A DNA stretch of 36,615 nucleotides. Source: Burkholderia sp. Ac-20365 (GTDB lineage Bacteria > Pseudomonadota > Gammaproteobacteria > Burkholderiales > Burkholderiaceae). Shown piece after piece: positions 8,767 through 17,469 of this stretch (position 1 is its first letter; each line of letters opens with the position of its first letter). Where the stretch lies: assembly GCF_017104715.1 (NCBI RefSeq), contig NZ_JAAGPI010000065.1:1-36615 (forward strand). The letters run 5' to 3'. Position numbers and translations under genes: made by a program. Under the pieces are notes generated by a model. It saw nothing but the letters and a program-made list of their open reading frames with translations. It ran no database searches and had not been told where the DNA came from.

Positions 8767-11700
8767 AGATCCGCACCTTGCGACTCAAGAATCTCAATTC
8801 ACTGAAGGGTGAATGGCACGTTGACTTCACGAAGCCGCCCTTCTCCGACAATGGCATCTTCGCCATCACCGGGCCGACGGGCGCTGGGAAATCGACATTG
8901 CTCGACGCCATTTGTCTCGCGCTTTACCACGAAACGCCCAGGCTGAAGACCGTCTCATCGTCAGCGAACGACATCATGACGAGACATACTGCTGATTGCC
9001 TCGCGGAGGTCGAGTTCGAGGTCAAAGGCATCGTGTACAGAGCGTTCTGGAGCCAGCGGCGATCGCGTGACAAGGTAGATGGCGCTTTACAGCAGCCAAA
9101 GGTCGAACTGGCAATTGCCGACGGAACCATCCTCACCACCCAGCTTAACGAGAAGCTTAAGCGTGTGACGGAGATCACGCGCTTGGACTTTGCACGTTTC
9201 AAGCGTTCCATGCTGCTCGCGCAGGGTGGATTCGCCGCCTTCCTCGACGCCACGGCAAATGATCGCGCCGAACTCCTCGAGGAGCTAACCGGAACCGAAA
9301 TCTACGGTGATATCTCTCGCCGCGTGTTTGAGAAGACCGGGGAAGCAAAGGACAAGCTAAAACACCTGAAGGCGCGCGCGGATGGCATGGAACTGCTGAC
9401 GAGCGACCTGCGTGAGGTCATGCAGCAGGAAATCGACACGCTCTCATCGCAACTGCTGGAATTGGCCACCCAGCACAAACTAACGCAAACCCAGCATCAA
9501 TGGCGCGTCGCAATTTCGCAGGCGCAGACGGATGTCATTAAGGCTGAGACGCGGCAAGCTACCGCCAATGCTGCCCTTGAATCATCTGCCTCTGAGCTTT
9601 CCCGTCTTGCACGCAGCGAACCAGCCGAACAGCTGCGTCCGTTGTATCAGACGTTGACTCAGGCTGAAAAAGCGCTCGGTCAAACAGAGGCTGCACTCGC
9701 GGCGAAGCGTACGCAACGGGACGAGATGCTGGTCACGCAACACGAACAGCATGCGGAAGCTGTCTGGATCGCAAACCGAATCAATGAACAGGCATCCGAC
9801 AAGCTGAGTCGTATAAGGTCAGAAAAGGATCGTCTCGATACCTACTGTGCACTGCACGAGAGGCACGCGGCGCTGGGCGAGCAAATCGCAACCTGGCGCC
9901 AGCAGTTTGAAAACCGTCAGCGCCTGACCGCTGATCTCCGGGCGCGAGAAACAACCAGACTCGGCTTCGAGGAAAAGATTCGCAACCACCGTAGCGAACT
10001 GGAAAAGCAACTGTCGAGCCTCAATTCCGCAGCTAAAGCAAAGTCGGAAGCAGATGCACGCGTTGCTTCCATGTCAACGGAACACGAACAACACCTGGGC
10101 GGAAAGTCGATTGGCGGCCTTAGGCTGGACTGGCAAAGCGCTCAGGGCAATCTTGCACAGTGGAATCAACTTACTGATCTGGCCGGGCGGCGCCGCGAGC
10201 TTGGAGTGCAGTCGGACTCTATCGAGTTGAAGATAAAGAATTTCGACGCCGATATCCTTGCCAATGAAACGGCCGCGACCGCTTTACAGCAACAACACGA
10301 ACTGCTGCTTGCCCAGGAAGCGGACAAGCAGAAACTGTTGGAGCAGGAACGCATTATTCGAAGCCTGTCCGATCATCGCGACCACCTGAAAGCGGGCGAC
10401 GCGTGTCCGCTGTGCGGTTCGCTTGATCATCCTGCCATCGCTGCGTATGCGTCGATTGATGTAACCGTGACGGAATCCGCTCTTTCGCAAATCAAGAGCG
10501 CCATCCAGCAATCTGGAAAGCAGATTCGTGCTTCAGCCGAAGCCCTTTCAGCTAACCGGGCCGCCAGAACACAGTGCCAGTCTCAGTACGAAAAGGTTTC
10601 GCAGGACGCAACCAGAAACCAGCACGAATGGAATTCGCTGGTTCAGAGTATGGACCTGAAAGCCGGACTGCTGGAGACAGCTTGGGCGAACGAAGATGCC
10701 TTGCGCGCTGGAGTGCAGGACGCATCCGAAGCCGCCACGCGACTGAAAACGCAACTCGACAAAGCTGAACTGCACGACGCGGCACTCACACTCGCCCGAG
10801 AAAACGCCAACAAGCTGTCCGCCGATCAGCAGAATTTTCGGGCACAGGTAGCACTATCAGAACAGTCGATCCAGGCGCTCAATGAACGCATCGCTGAAGT
10901 GGAGCACTCGCGTGTCGAACTTTCTGCGGAGTTCGCAGACAAGGAAGCGTCCCTTCTCTCCTCGATTGCACATGGAGGTTACCCTGCTCAGGAAATGCCA
11001 GAAAACCCGGCTAACTGGCTTGATGAGCGAGACGAGGAGTGGAAGAAGTTTCAGACGACAGCAAGCCGTGTTCAACAGCTAGCACAAGACATCATTCGAC
11101 AGCAGGTGCTTTGCGAAGCCGCGAACGAAGATGCAAAACGCTGGCAAGAACGGCTCTACGCACTCGCCGTCCTGGTCGGAACAGTTGAGATCGAAGAATG
11201 CGAGCCCTCCGTCGGCTCGAACTTGTCCGCTGCCCTTGCCGAGCGCGCGAACAGCGCGGACGAAACTGCGCGGACTGTGTCATCGCTCGGTGGACAACTC
11301 ACTCAACTCGAAACTACTCTCACGTCCAATCGAGCAAGCGCTAGCGATGCAACCCAAAGTTGGCAGGTGGCCATCCAGACGAGCGAGTTCGCGGATGCAA
11401 AGGCTTTTCTGGCCGCTCTGCTCACGCCCGAGGATCGCGAGCGCCTGCAGCTTCTAAAACGCCAACGCGACGAGGAAAAGCTTGCCGCAGAAACGGTCCT
11501 GCAGTCTGCCCGTGGAAAAGTCGCGCAGTTGCTCGAATCGCCGGTGACAACGTTCAGCCTCGAAGAGCTTCAAACACAACTCGAGTCGCTCGATCGTCAG
11601 CGTGCCGCCATCAATGAACGCCTGGGCCATCAACGAGGACTGTTAACACGCGACGACACGCTGCGTCAAACGCAACAGAGTTTGCTTCACGACATCGAAA

Positions 11701-12242
11701 ATCATTCGAAAGAAGCCGATGTCTGGCAGCGCCTGGATGGAATGATCGGCTCCGCGAAAGGCGATAAATTCCGGAAGTTTGCACAAGGCCTGACGCTGGA
11801 TCATTTGCTGACACTGGCTAACCGTCACCTGGACAGACTCCATGCGCGTTACCTTTTAAGGCGGAAAACAACTGGAGAACTGGAGTTGGAGATCGTCGAC
11901 GGGTGGCAGGCCGACGTGTCCCGCGACACGAGAACATTGTCTGGCGGAGAGAGCTTTCTGGTCAGTCTGGCACTCGCGCTCGCGCTCTCCGATCTGGTCA
12001 GTCACAAGACTTCAATCGATTCCCTGTTCCTGGATGAAGGTTTCGGCACGCTCGACGGTGACACACTTGAAGTCGCTCTCGATGCATTGGATGCACTCAA
12101 TGCCAGCGGCAAGATGATTGGCGTCATCAGCCACGTGGAGGGCCTGAAGGAGCGCATCGCAACGCAGATCCGGGTCGAGAAGGGTGGCGGAATCGGACAC
12201 TCCAGGTTGTCTGTGGACGGGCGTGGCCAGGCGATCGTCTAG
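8763..12242 (+). CDS. sbcC: exonuclease SbcCD, ATPase C subunit
   Basis: A 1159-residue SMC/Rad50-type ATPase. The Walker A motif GPTGAGKST lies at residues 37-45. Two long glutamine- and glutamate-rich coiled-coil arms flank a zinc hook, CPLC, with cysteines at 548 and 551. The ABC signature LSGGES starts at residue 1059, followed by Walker B and D-loop SLFLDEGFGTLD near 1090. The architecture is complete, with no frameshift. It uses ATP to control the SbcD nuclease on DNA ends and hairpins. The start ATG 8763 overlaps the sbcD stop. Base composition appears somewhat less GC-rich than the operons on either side. Confidence 0.96.
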   Translation: MKIRTLRLKNLNSLKGEWHVDFTKPPFSDNGIFAITGPTGAGKSTLLDAICLALYHETPRLKTVSSSANDIMTRHTADCLAEVEFEVKGIVYRAFWSQRRSRDKVDGALQQPKVELAIADGTILTTQLNEKLKRVTEITRLDFARFKRSMLLAQGGFAAFLDATANDRAELLEELTGTEIYGDISRRVFEKTGEAKDKLKHLKARADGMELLTSDLREVMQQEIDTLSSQLLELATQHKLTQTQHQWRVAISQAQTDVIKAETRQATANAALESSASELSRLARSEPAEQLRPLYQTLTQAEKALGQTEAALAAKRTQRDEMLVTQHEQHAEAVWIANRINEQASDKLSRIRSEKDRLDTYCALHERHAALGEQIATWRQQFENRQRLTADLRARETTRLGFEEKIRNHRSELEKQLSSLNSAAKAKSEADARVASMSTEHEQHLGGKSIGGLRLDWQSAQGNLAQWNQLTDLAGRRRELGVQSDSIELKIKNFDADILANETAATALQQQHELLLAQEADKQKLLEQERIIRSLSDHRDHLKAGDACPLCGSLDHPAIAAYASIDVTVTESALSQIKSAIQQSGKQIRASAEALSANRAARTQCQSQYEKVSQDATRNQHEWNSLVQSMDLKAGLLETAWANEDALRAGVQDASEAATRLKTQLDKAELHDAALTLARENANKLSADQQNFRAQVALSEQSIQALNERIAEVEHSRVELSAEFADKEASLLSSIAHGGYPAQEMPENPANWLDERDEEWKKFQTTASRVQQLAQDIIRQQVLCEAANEDAKRWQERLYALAVLVGTVEIEECEPSVGSNLSAALAERANSADETARTVSSLGGQLTQLETTLTSNRASASDATQSWQVAIQTSEFADAKAFLAALLTPEDRERLQLLKRQRDEEKLAAETVLQSARGKVAQLLESPVTTFSLEELQTQLESLDRQRAAINERLGHQRGLLTRDDTLRQTQQSLLHDIENHSKEADVWQRLDGMIGSAKGDKFRKFAQGLTLDHLLTLANRHLDRLHARYLLRRKTTGELELEIVDGWQADVSRDTRTLSGGESFLVSLALALALSDLVSHKTSIDSLFLDEGFGTLDGDTLEVALDALDALNASGKMIGVISHVEGLKERIATQIRVEKGGGIGHSRLSVDGRGQAIV

Positions 12243-12345
12243 TGGTAAAGGACGGAGCACTATCGTCGCAACGGCAATTGTGCTTCTTCAATCGCGACTT
12301 CACGGTCTGAGCTGCGATCAACGGCCTCGGTCTGTTGCATCGCAC

Positions 12346-13254
12346 TCAGTCTGTCGTAATGAAGTCGAGTGACTGCGTTTTCAGCTCATCCGCAATGAAG
12401 TCAACAAATGCACGGGCAGCCAGACGGGTCGCACGCCCCATCGGGAAATAGGCATTCACGGGCACTTCAGCCATCTTCCAGTCCGGCAGCAAGTGCACGA
12501 GCGCGCCACGTTCGATTTCCGACCGGCATGCCCACGAAGTCGTCGAGACAATGCCCAGTCCGGCCGTAGCGGCCGCAACTGCGCCCGCCGTGTCGTTCGT
12601 CGAGACATGCGGCTGAAGATCCACCGATGTAATCTCCCCGTCACGCTCGAATTGCCATGACGACGCGTGCGCTCCGGCCGGCCCGCCTATGACGCGATGT
12701 CCAGCGAGATCATCCGGCACGGCGGGCGTACCGTGCTGCTCAAGATACGCGGGCGCCGCCACGATGACACGGTGCATTTTCCCAATCAGCCTTGCGGTGC
12801 CGGACGAATCCGGCAGCCTGCCCACGCGAATACCCACATCGATTGCTTCGCGCACCATGTCTTGCCATCGGTCGTCGAGCATCACCTCGATCCGAAGTGC
12901 CGGATGACGTTCGGTGAATGTGGACAGACGCGGCAAGATCACTCGCGTGGCCATCGTCGAAGGCATCGCGAGACGCAGCACGCCGCGTAGTTCGCCCGTT
13001 TCGCGGACGCTGTTTTCGGCGTCTTCGATCGCTGCCAGGATCGGCTCCATGCGCGCCAGAAATTCCTGGCCGGCTTCCGTCGGCACGACTGCCCGGGTCG
13101 TGCGCGTCAGCAGACGCGCCCCGAGGGACGCTTCCAGTTCTGCGATCGTCCTCGAAACCTGAGACTGCGCCAGCCCGCTCTCCCGTGCGGCGGCTGAAAA
13201 ACTGCCCAGACGGGCAACGCGGGTGTAAAGCCTGAAAGTCATTACATCCTTCAT
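12346..13254 (-). CDS. LysR-family transcriptional regulator (CrgA-like)
   Basis: A 302-residue LysR regulator. Its N-terminal winged helix (about residues 5-65) contains SFSAAARESGLAQSQVSRTIAELEASLGARLLTRTTR, and the effector domain carries the DVGIRVGRL signature of the CrgA-like branch. ATG 13254 is chosen because GGAGG lies a few bases upstream; the internal Met at codon 5 (13242) is an alternative. It is divergent from the NmrA/SDR/carbonic anhydrase operon and probably regulates it and itself through the dyad at 13310-13324. Its 3' end converges on sbcC with a 103-bp gap that holds nothing recognisable. Confidence 0.93.
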   Translation of the reverse strand: MKDVMTFRLYTRVARLGSFSAAARESGLAQSQVSRTIAELEASLGARLLTRTTRAVVPTEAGQEFLARMEPILAAIEDAENSVRETGELRGVLRLAMPSTMATRVILPRLSTFTERHPALRIEVMLDDRWQDMVREAIDVGIRVGRLPDSSGTARLIGKMHRVIVAAPAYLEQHGTPAVPDDLAGHRVIGGPAGAHASSWQFERDGEITSVDLQPHVSTNDTAGAVAAATAGLGIVSTTSWACRSEIERGALVHLLPDWKMAEVPVNAYFPMGRATRLAARAFVDFIADELKTQSLDFITTD

Positions 13255-13309
13255 ATGCCCTCCCTCTTGAACGGACGCGCTTTTGCTGCAGCTATCGTCA
13301 GACGAATTG

Positions 13310-13324
13310 ATGCTGGTTCAGCAT
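13310..13324. promoter_or_regulatory. LysR-type operator candidate (T-N11-A dyad)
   Basis: ATGCTG-GTT-CAGCAT is a perfect 6-bp inverted repeat with a 3-bp spacer, and its outer bases give the exact T-N11-A geometry of LysR-type boxes. It lies 55 bp upstream of the LysR start and about 185 bp before the NmrA gene, inside the divergent gap. The match is seen directly; binding is inferred. Confidence 0.6.
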
Positions 13325-13509
13325 AGATGTTAGCCAGATTCATGGACTACCGGTATGGACAGGAAAACGCGACATTAGCTCCATGGCCGGCATCAAACGA
13401 CCAGCCGCAATCGGAATCAGCAAGGGGCGACTATTTCGATATCCCGCCAGCCCTTATTGAATGCGCCCGCCTGAAGCGGACGCACACATCGCAAACTGGA
13501 GTACATGAA

Positions 13510-14403
13510 ATGACAACAGTCCTCGTAACCGGCGCATCGGGCGACACAGGCCGTCCGACCGTCGAACGCCTTCTGGAAAAAGGTTTCAAGGTCCGCGCAC
13601 TAGTCCGCAAAGACGACCATCGCGCGCAGCGTCTGCGCGATCTGGGCGCCGCAGTCGTGCTCGGCGACATGATGAGCCTGCGCGATATCCGTCTTGCCAT
13701 GCAAGGCGTTCAACGTGCCTACTTTTGCTTTCCGCTCGCCGAAGGTCTGGTCGAGGCGGCCGTGATCTTTGCCCAGGCCGCGAAGGAACAGAATCTGGAA
13801 CTGATCGTCAATATGTCGCATAAGCAGTCGCGGCCCGCGGCACGCAGCAAGGCGACGCAAAATCACTGGCTCTCCGAGCAGATTTTCAACTGGTCCGGCG
13901 TGCCGTCAGTGCACCTGCGCGTGACCTTCTTCGCCGAGTGGCTTCTGTATATCGCGCCGCAGATTCGCTACGGGCGCTACGTGATGCCCTACAACAAGGA
14001 CAGCCGCTTCGCGCCCATCGCCGGAAGCGATATTGCGCGAATCATCGCGGGTATTGTCGACAATGCAGCGCCGTACGTCGGCAAGGCGCTGGCGCTGCAT
14101 GGCCCGGTCGAATATAGCCACGAAGAACTCGCCGCCGAAGTGGGTCGCGTGCTCGGCAAGAATCTGCCTTACGAGCATGTCACCGTGTCCACCTTCCTCG
14201 AACTGTTCGGCCTGCAAGATGCCGATGCGATGCGCCGGCATTTCGAAGCGGTCACGATCGATCAGCAGGAAGGCCTGCTCGCCGGTACGGATAGCACCGG
14301 CACGGAAATCATCGGTCAACCGTTGACGACGGTCGAGCAGTTCATCAAAGCGAATTTGCCGAAGTTCGTCCTCGACTATCCGCTTACCAGCAACGCGAAC
14401 TGA
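13510..14403 (+). CDS. NmrA-family NAD(P)-binding protein
   Basis: A 297-residue atypical short-chain-dehydrogenase-fold protein. The nucleotide loop GASGDTG is at residues 8-14, followed by LVRKDD at the end of the second strand. The classical YxxxK active site is absent, as in NmrA/HSCARG/QorB relatives that act as redox sensors or quinone reductases. The frame is open from 13327, but ATG 13510 is preferred because it has a CTGGAG ribosome-binding site 8 bp upstream and gives the usual start right before the first Rossmann strand. It is the first gene of a four-gene operon and resembles the next gene product, so the pair probably arose by duplication. Confidence 0.88.
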   Translation: MTTVLVTGASGDTGRPTVERLLEKGFKVRALVRKDDHRAQRLRDLGAAVVLGDMMSLRDIRLAMQGVQRAYFCFPLAEGLVEAAVIFAQAAKEQNLELIVNMSHKQSRPAARSKATQNHWLSEQIFNWSGVPSVHLRVTFFAEWLLYIAPQIRYGRYVMPYNKDSRFAPIAGSDIARIIAGIVDNAAPYVGKALALHGPVEYSHEELAAEVGRVLGKNLPYEHVTVSTFLELFGLQDADAMRRHFEAVTIDQQEGLLAGTDSTGTEIIGQPLTTVEQFIKANLPKFVLDYPLTSNAN

Positions 14404-14457
14404 TCAGTTCGCGTATTTACGGAACGATTCAAATTTAATTATTTAGGATATTTAATC

Positions 14458-15336
14458 ATGTCAAAGAAAATTTTGATCACAGGCGCCACCGGCGACACGG
14501 GTCGCGCAGCCGTACGCGAATCGATTGCACTGGGCCTCGACGTGCGGGCGATGGTACACCGCAAAGACGAGCGTTCCGCGGCACTCGAAGCACTTGGCGC
14601 CGAAGTCGTCACAGGCGATCTGCTCGAAATCGACACCGTCCGCGATGCCATGAAGGGCGTGGAGGCGGCATACCTCGTGTGGCCCGTTCAGCCGGGGCTG
14701 ATCAATGCGACAGTGAACTTCGCGCAGGCCGCGAAAGAGACCGGCGTCAAGACCGTCATCAACCTGTCGCAACGCTCGGCGAACCGCGAGTCCGCTAGCG
14801 ATTCGTGCCGTGACACGTTCATTGCCGAAGAAGTCCTCAACTGGTCAGGCGTGCCCGTCATCCATCTGCGGCCGACCTATTTCCTCGAGTGGTTGCTGTA
14901 CCCGTGGCAACTGCCGTATCTGCAGAAAGGCGTATTGCGTCTACCGGTGGGTAGCGGCCGTCATTCGCCCATCGCCGCCGATGATCAGGGCCGCGCAATT
15001 GCCGCGCTGCTGAAAAGCCCGGAAGGTCACATCGGCACGACGATCCCGCTCTCCGGTCCGGTCGAGATGGATCATGCGCAGATGGCTGCCGAGCTGTCGG
15101 AGGCGCTGGGTCGCGAGATCGTTTTTCAGGATCTTTCGATCGACGAATATTGCAGCTCCATCGAAGCCATGGGCTTGCCAGCTTACGTCGTACAGCATCT
15201 GCGCGGCGCAATGGCTGACTACCAGGTTGGCCGTATGTCAGGGGCCGACAATAACGTCGAAAAACTGACGGGTCGCAGGGCGATGACGGTCGGTGAGTTT
15301 GCCCGCCTTCACATCGACAGGCTCAACGGCAACTGA
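14458..15336 (+). CDS. NmrA-family NAD(P)-binding protein (second copy)
   Basis: A 292-residue NmrA-type Rossmann protein with GATGDTG at residues 9-15. It shares with the preceding gene product the layout GDTGR, then VTGDLLEIDTVRDAMKGVEAAYLVWP, then a fixed LNWSGVPVIHLRPTYFLEWLLY block. This shows paralogy, although the copies have diverged well beyond a recent tandem repeat. No YxxxK catalytic pair is visible, so the role may be NADP(H) sensing or reduction of a quinone or electrophile. The spacing to the previous gene is 54 bp and to the SDR downstream 64 bp, consistent with a single transcript. Confidence 0.88.
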   Translation: MSKKILITGATGDTGRAAVRESIALGLDVRAMVHRKDERSAALEALGAEVVTGDLLEIDTVRDAMKGVEAAYLVWPVQPGLINATVNFAQAAKETGVKTVINLSQRSANRESASDSCRDTFIAEEVLNWSGVPVIHLRPTYFLEWLLYPWQLPYLQKGVLRLPVGSGRHSPIAADDQGRAIAALLKSPEGHIGTTIPLSGPVEMDHAQMAAELSEALGREIVFQDLSIDEYCSSIEAMGLPAYVVQHLRGAMADYQVGRMSGADNNVEKLTGRRAMTVGEFARLHIDRLNGN

Positions 15337-15400
15337 TGCCGAAAGGTTCCGGCTCGCGCTGGAACCGACATTCCACTCTCACAAGTTCACAGGTCACGTC

Positions 15401-16147
15401 ATGATTCTCAAACACTCTGTCGCGCTCGTCACGGGCGCCAATCGCGGCATCGGCCGTGCTTTCGTCGAAGCATTGCTCGACCGCGGCGCGTCGAAAATCT
15501 ACGTCGCAGCGCGCGATACCGCATCGCTCAAGGAAGTACTCCAGAGCGGCGACCGGCGGCTCGTGCCGCTGCCCCTCGATATCACCGATCCTGATCAGGT
15601 CGCGGCCGCCGCAGCGATTGCCACCGACGTCACGCTGCTGATCAACAATGCAGGCTATGCCGCATTTGAAGGCGCGATTTCCGCACCCAATCTCGACGAT
15701 GCCCGGCGCGAAATGGAGATCAACTATTTCGGCACGCTGGCGTTGACGCGTGCCTTCGCGCCGGTGCTCGCCAGGACGCGCGGCAGTGCGCTGCTCAACA
15801 TGTTATCCATGCTCTCGCTCGTCAGTCTGCCGATGGCAGCGACGTATTCCGCGTCGAAGGCAGCGGGCTTGTCGCTCACGCGCAGTCTGCGCGCCGAACT
15901 GGCCGCGCAGGCTACGCAGGTCGTCGGCGTTCTGGCCGTCCAGACTGAAACGGCGATGGGTGCGAAATTGCCTGAGCCACGACTGACGCCGCAGGAAGTC
16001 GTGAACGACGCGCTTGAAGCGATCGAAGCGGGCATCAACGATGAGGTTATCGCTGGCGCACAGTCACGTGCCATTCATCAGGCTTTCATCAGCGACCCGA
16101 AGGGACTGCAGGCAAAGATGTCCACGCGCCTGCCGCAGCGCAGCTAA
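15401..16147 (+). CDS. short-chain dehydrogenase/reductase (SDR)
   Basis: A 248-residue classical SDR. The cofactor motif TGANRGIG is at residues 11-18, INNAG at 81-85, and the catalytic tyrosine and lysine in YSASK at 149-153; the active-site serine lies in the MLSMLS stretch just before. It probably oxidises or reduces a small alcohol or carbonyl with NAD(P)H. ATG 15401 is used instead of the further-upstream frame opening at 15293, because the latter would overlap the previous gene and add 36 residues unrelated to the fold. It is the third gene of the LysR-linked operon. Substrate unknown. Confidence 0.9.
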   Translation: MILKHSVALVTGANRGIGRAFVEALLDRGASKIYVAARDTASLKEVLQSGDRRLVPLPLDITDPDQVAAAAAIATDVTLLINNAGYAAFEGAISAPNLDDARREMEINYFGTLALTRAFAPVLARTRGSALLNMLSMLSLVSLPMAATYSASKAAGLSLTRSLRAELAAQATQVVGVLAVQTETAMGAKLPEPRLTPQEVVNDALEAIEAGINDEVIAGAQSRAIHQAFISDPKGLQAKMSTRLPQRS

Positions 16148-16173
16148 CTTCATTTCCAACGATAGAGGTAGTC

Positions 16174-16719
16174 ATGAACTTTCACGAAACGCTCGCCGAG
16201 AGAAATGCCGAGTTTGCACAGACGGGATTCTCCGCTGAACTGAAAATGATGCCGTCGCGCCGAACGACGATTATCGGTTGCGTCGATCCGCGTGTCGATC
16301 CAATGGATGTGCTCAAACTAGAACCGGGGGAAGCCGCCGTCATCCGCAATGTAGGCGGACGTGTCAACCCCGCGCTGTTCGAGACACTGGCCGTGCTAGG
16401 CGTGGTATCGCGCGCGGCTGGCGCGGAAATCGGCGGCGGCTGGAATCTGGTCGTGCTTCAGCATACGGATTGCGGCATCAAGGGCTGCTACCATCACGCG
16501 CCGAAACTGCTTGCGAAGCAGATGGGCGTGGAGGAAGACAAGCTCGACACGCTCGCGATCACCGATCCCTATCAGGCAGTTGCCCTAGACGTAGCGGCAC
16601 TCAAGGCGAACCCGAATCTTCCTGCTGGAGTGACGGTTTCCGGTCTTGTCTACGATGTGAAAACGGGGCGCGTCACGACGGTTGTTCCTCCCGCTGTCCT
16701 GCACGCTGGTCAGGAATAG
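16174..16719 (+). CDS. beta-class carbonic anhydrase
   Basis: A 181-residue beta-carbonic anhydrase family protein. The zinc ligands and catalytic dyad are all visible: Cys36, Asp38 and Arg40 in GCVDPR, then His97 and Cys100 in QHTDCG. It is shorter than housekeeping beta-CAs (about 210-230 residues), matching the compact type common in accessory operons. It would interconvert CO2 and bicarbonate in the cytoplasm. The link to two NmrA proteins and an SDR is unexplained; bicarbonate supply or CO2 removal for a linked redox reaction is one possibility. It starts 26 bp after the SDR and is the last gene of the operon. Confidence 0.9.
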   Translation: MNFHETLAERNAEFAQTGFSAELKMMPSRRTTIIGCVDPRVDPMDVLKLEPGEAAVIRNVGGRVNPALFETLAVLGVVSRAAGAEIGGGWNLVVLQHTDCGIKGCYHHAPKLLAKQMGVEEDKLDTLAITDPYQAVALDVAALKANPNLPAGVTVSGLVYDVKTGRVTTVVPPAVLHAGQE

Positions 16720-16836
16720 AGGGCGAGACCTCAGGCATGGCAGGCTTTGCCAACCCCTCCGTCCAATTTCCCACGGAAGCGAGTACATCGAAGACTTACG
16801 GAAGACATTTCCCGTTTTCATCGTATATCGCGAGCC

Positions 16837-16864
16837 AGGCGCGCCAGGCATCGTCCTGGCGCCT
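16837..16864. terminator. stem-loop between converging operons
   Basis: AGGC-(GC)-GCCAGG, loop CATCGT, CCTGGC-GCCT forms a 10-bp GC-rich hairpin with a 2-base bulge. It lies 117 bp past the carbonic anhydrase stop and 38 bp past the crotonase remnant stop on the other strand, where a bidirectional terminator would be expected. There is no clear T tract on either side, so intrinsic termination is only plausible. The rest of 16720-16902 shows no gene. Confidence 0.45.
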
Positions 16865-16902
16865 CAAAGCAAGTCTCTTCCAAGCACGTGGCGAAGTCGC
16901 TC

Positions 16903-17055
16903 TTAACCGGCCTTGTCAGCCGCTATTTTCCTGAAGCGCGGCTTCCGTTTTTCGAGGAAGGCGTTCACTCCTTCTTTTGATTCCGCCGTCTCGTAGTACA
17001 TCGCGAGTGCCTGCATGCCCTGCCCGGCTATACCGCGAATCGAATTGGAATCAGA
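16903..17055 (-). pseudogene. crotonase (enoyl-CoA hydratase) C-terminal remnant
   Basis: About 50 codons end at the TAA at 16903-16905 and read NSIRGIAGQGMQALAMYYET followed by AESKEGVNAFLEKRKPRFRK. The KEGVNAFLEKRKPRF ending is the familiar C-terminus of enoyl-CoA hydratase/isomerase proteins. The roughly 200 residues of catalytic crotonase fold that should precede it are absent; upstream sequence in this frame is unrelated. It lies at the tail of the acyl-CoA dehydrogenase/ETF operon, where a beta-oxidation hydratase would make sense, so the operon probably lost this gene by deletion. The left boundary of the remnant is approximate. Confidence 0.7.
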
Positions 17056-17221
17056 TCGCCCGCACATCACACGTACCTTGTGGCTCGCTGCGCCAGAGGA
17101 TCTCTTCAAGACGAAGCGGATCCGGATTGTGTGGGACTTCATCAGGCAGATCATCGACAACCAGCCGCATCTGTTTCGCAGATAGCGCGACCTGGCGCGC
17201 CTCAGCGACGCAGATCGGCAC
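17051..17221 (-). CDS. small hypothetical protein (56 aa, GTG start)
   Basis: A 56-residue frame starts at GTG 17221 and overlaps the end of the preceding small ORF. The product is acidic in the middle (LVVDDLPDEVPHNPDPLRLEEIL) and reads like a real protein in composition, but no family is recognised. Its end abuts the crotonase remnant, so it may itself be a fragment left by the same rearrangement, or a frameshifted continuation of the 88-residue ORF upstream. The start is uncertain, since only a weak AGG precedes the GTG. Confidence 0.35.
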   Translation of the reverse strand: MPICVAEARQVALSAKQMRLVVDDLPDEVPHNPDPLRLEEILWRSEPQGTCDVRAI

Positions 17222-17468
17222 GCCTGAGCTTGCCGCTGAAATAGCGCTCGCGCGCGACGCGTATTGCGGCATCGAAGTCCGCTTCAGTCGCGAGATGCCT
17301 GTGATCCACGCTGACGAGCCAGCCCTGCGCGGACCGGCACCAGCGAATTCTTCCGTCTTCGTAGAGTTCGGAGAACCAGCGCCAGAGTGTGGCGTCTTCT
17401 TTGTCGGCGAGCTTGGCGGCTTCGCTCCGAACGGTGTCGCGGGTTAGCGCCAGCATGGATTTTTGCAT
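17202..17468 (-). CDS. small hypothetical protein (88 aa) after etfA
   Basis: An 88-residue protein starts at ATG 17468, two bases downstream of the last base of etfA's stop region. It contains a tryptophan-rich central part (ATLWRWFSELYEDGRIRWCR, then GWLVSVDHRHL) and a charged helix-like tail with no signal peptide or membrane segment. Codon use is that of a translated gene. The position makes it the next cistron of the ETF operon, but no family is recognised. A second Met at 17456 is an alternative start. It could be an unrelated small gene inserted where the crotonase was lost. Confidence 0.5.
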   Translation of the reverse strand: MQKSMLALTRDTVRSEAAKLADKEDATLWRWFSELYEDGRIRWCRSAQGWLVSVDHRHLATEADFDAAIRVARERYFSGKLRRADLRR

Positions 17469-17469
17469 C

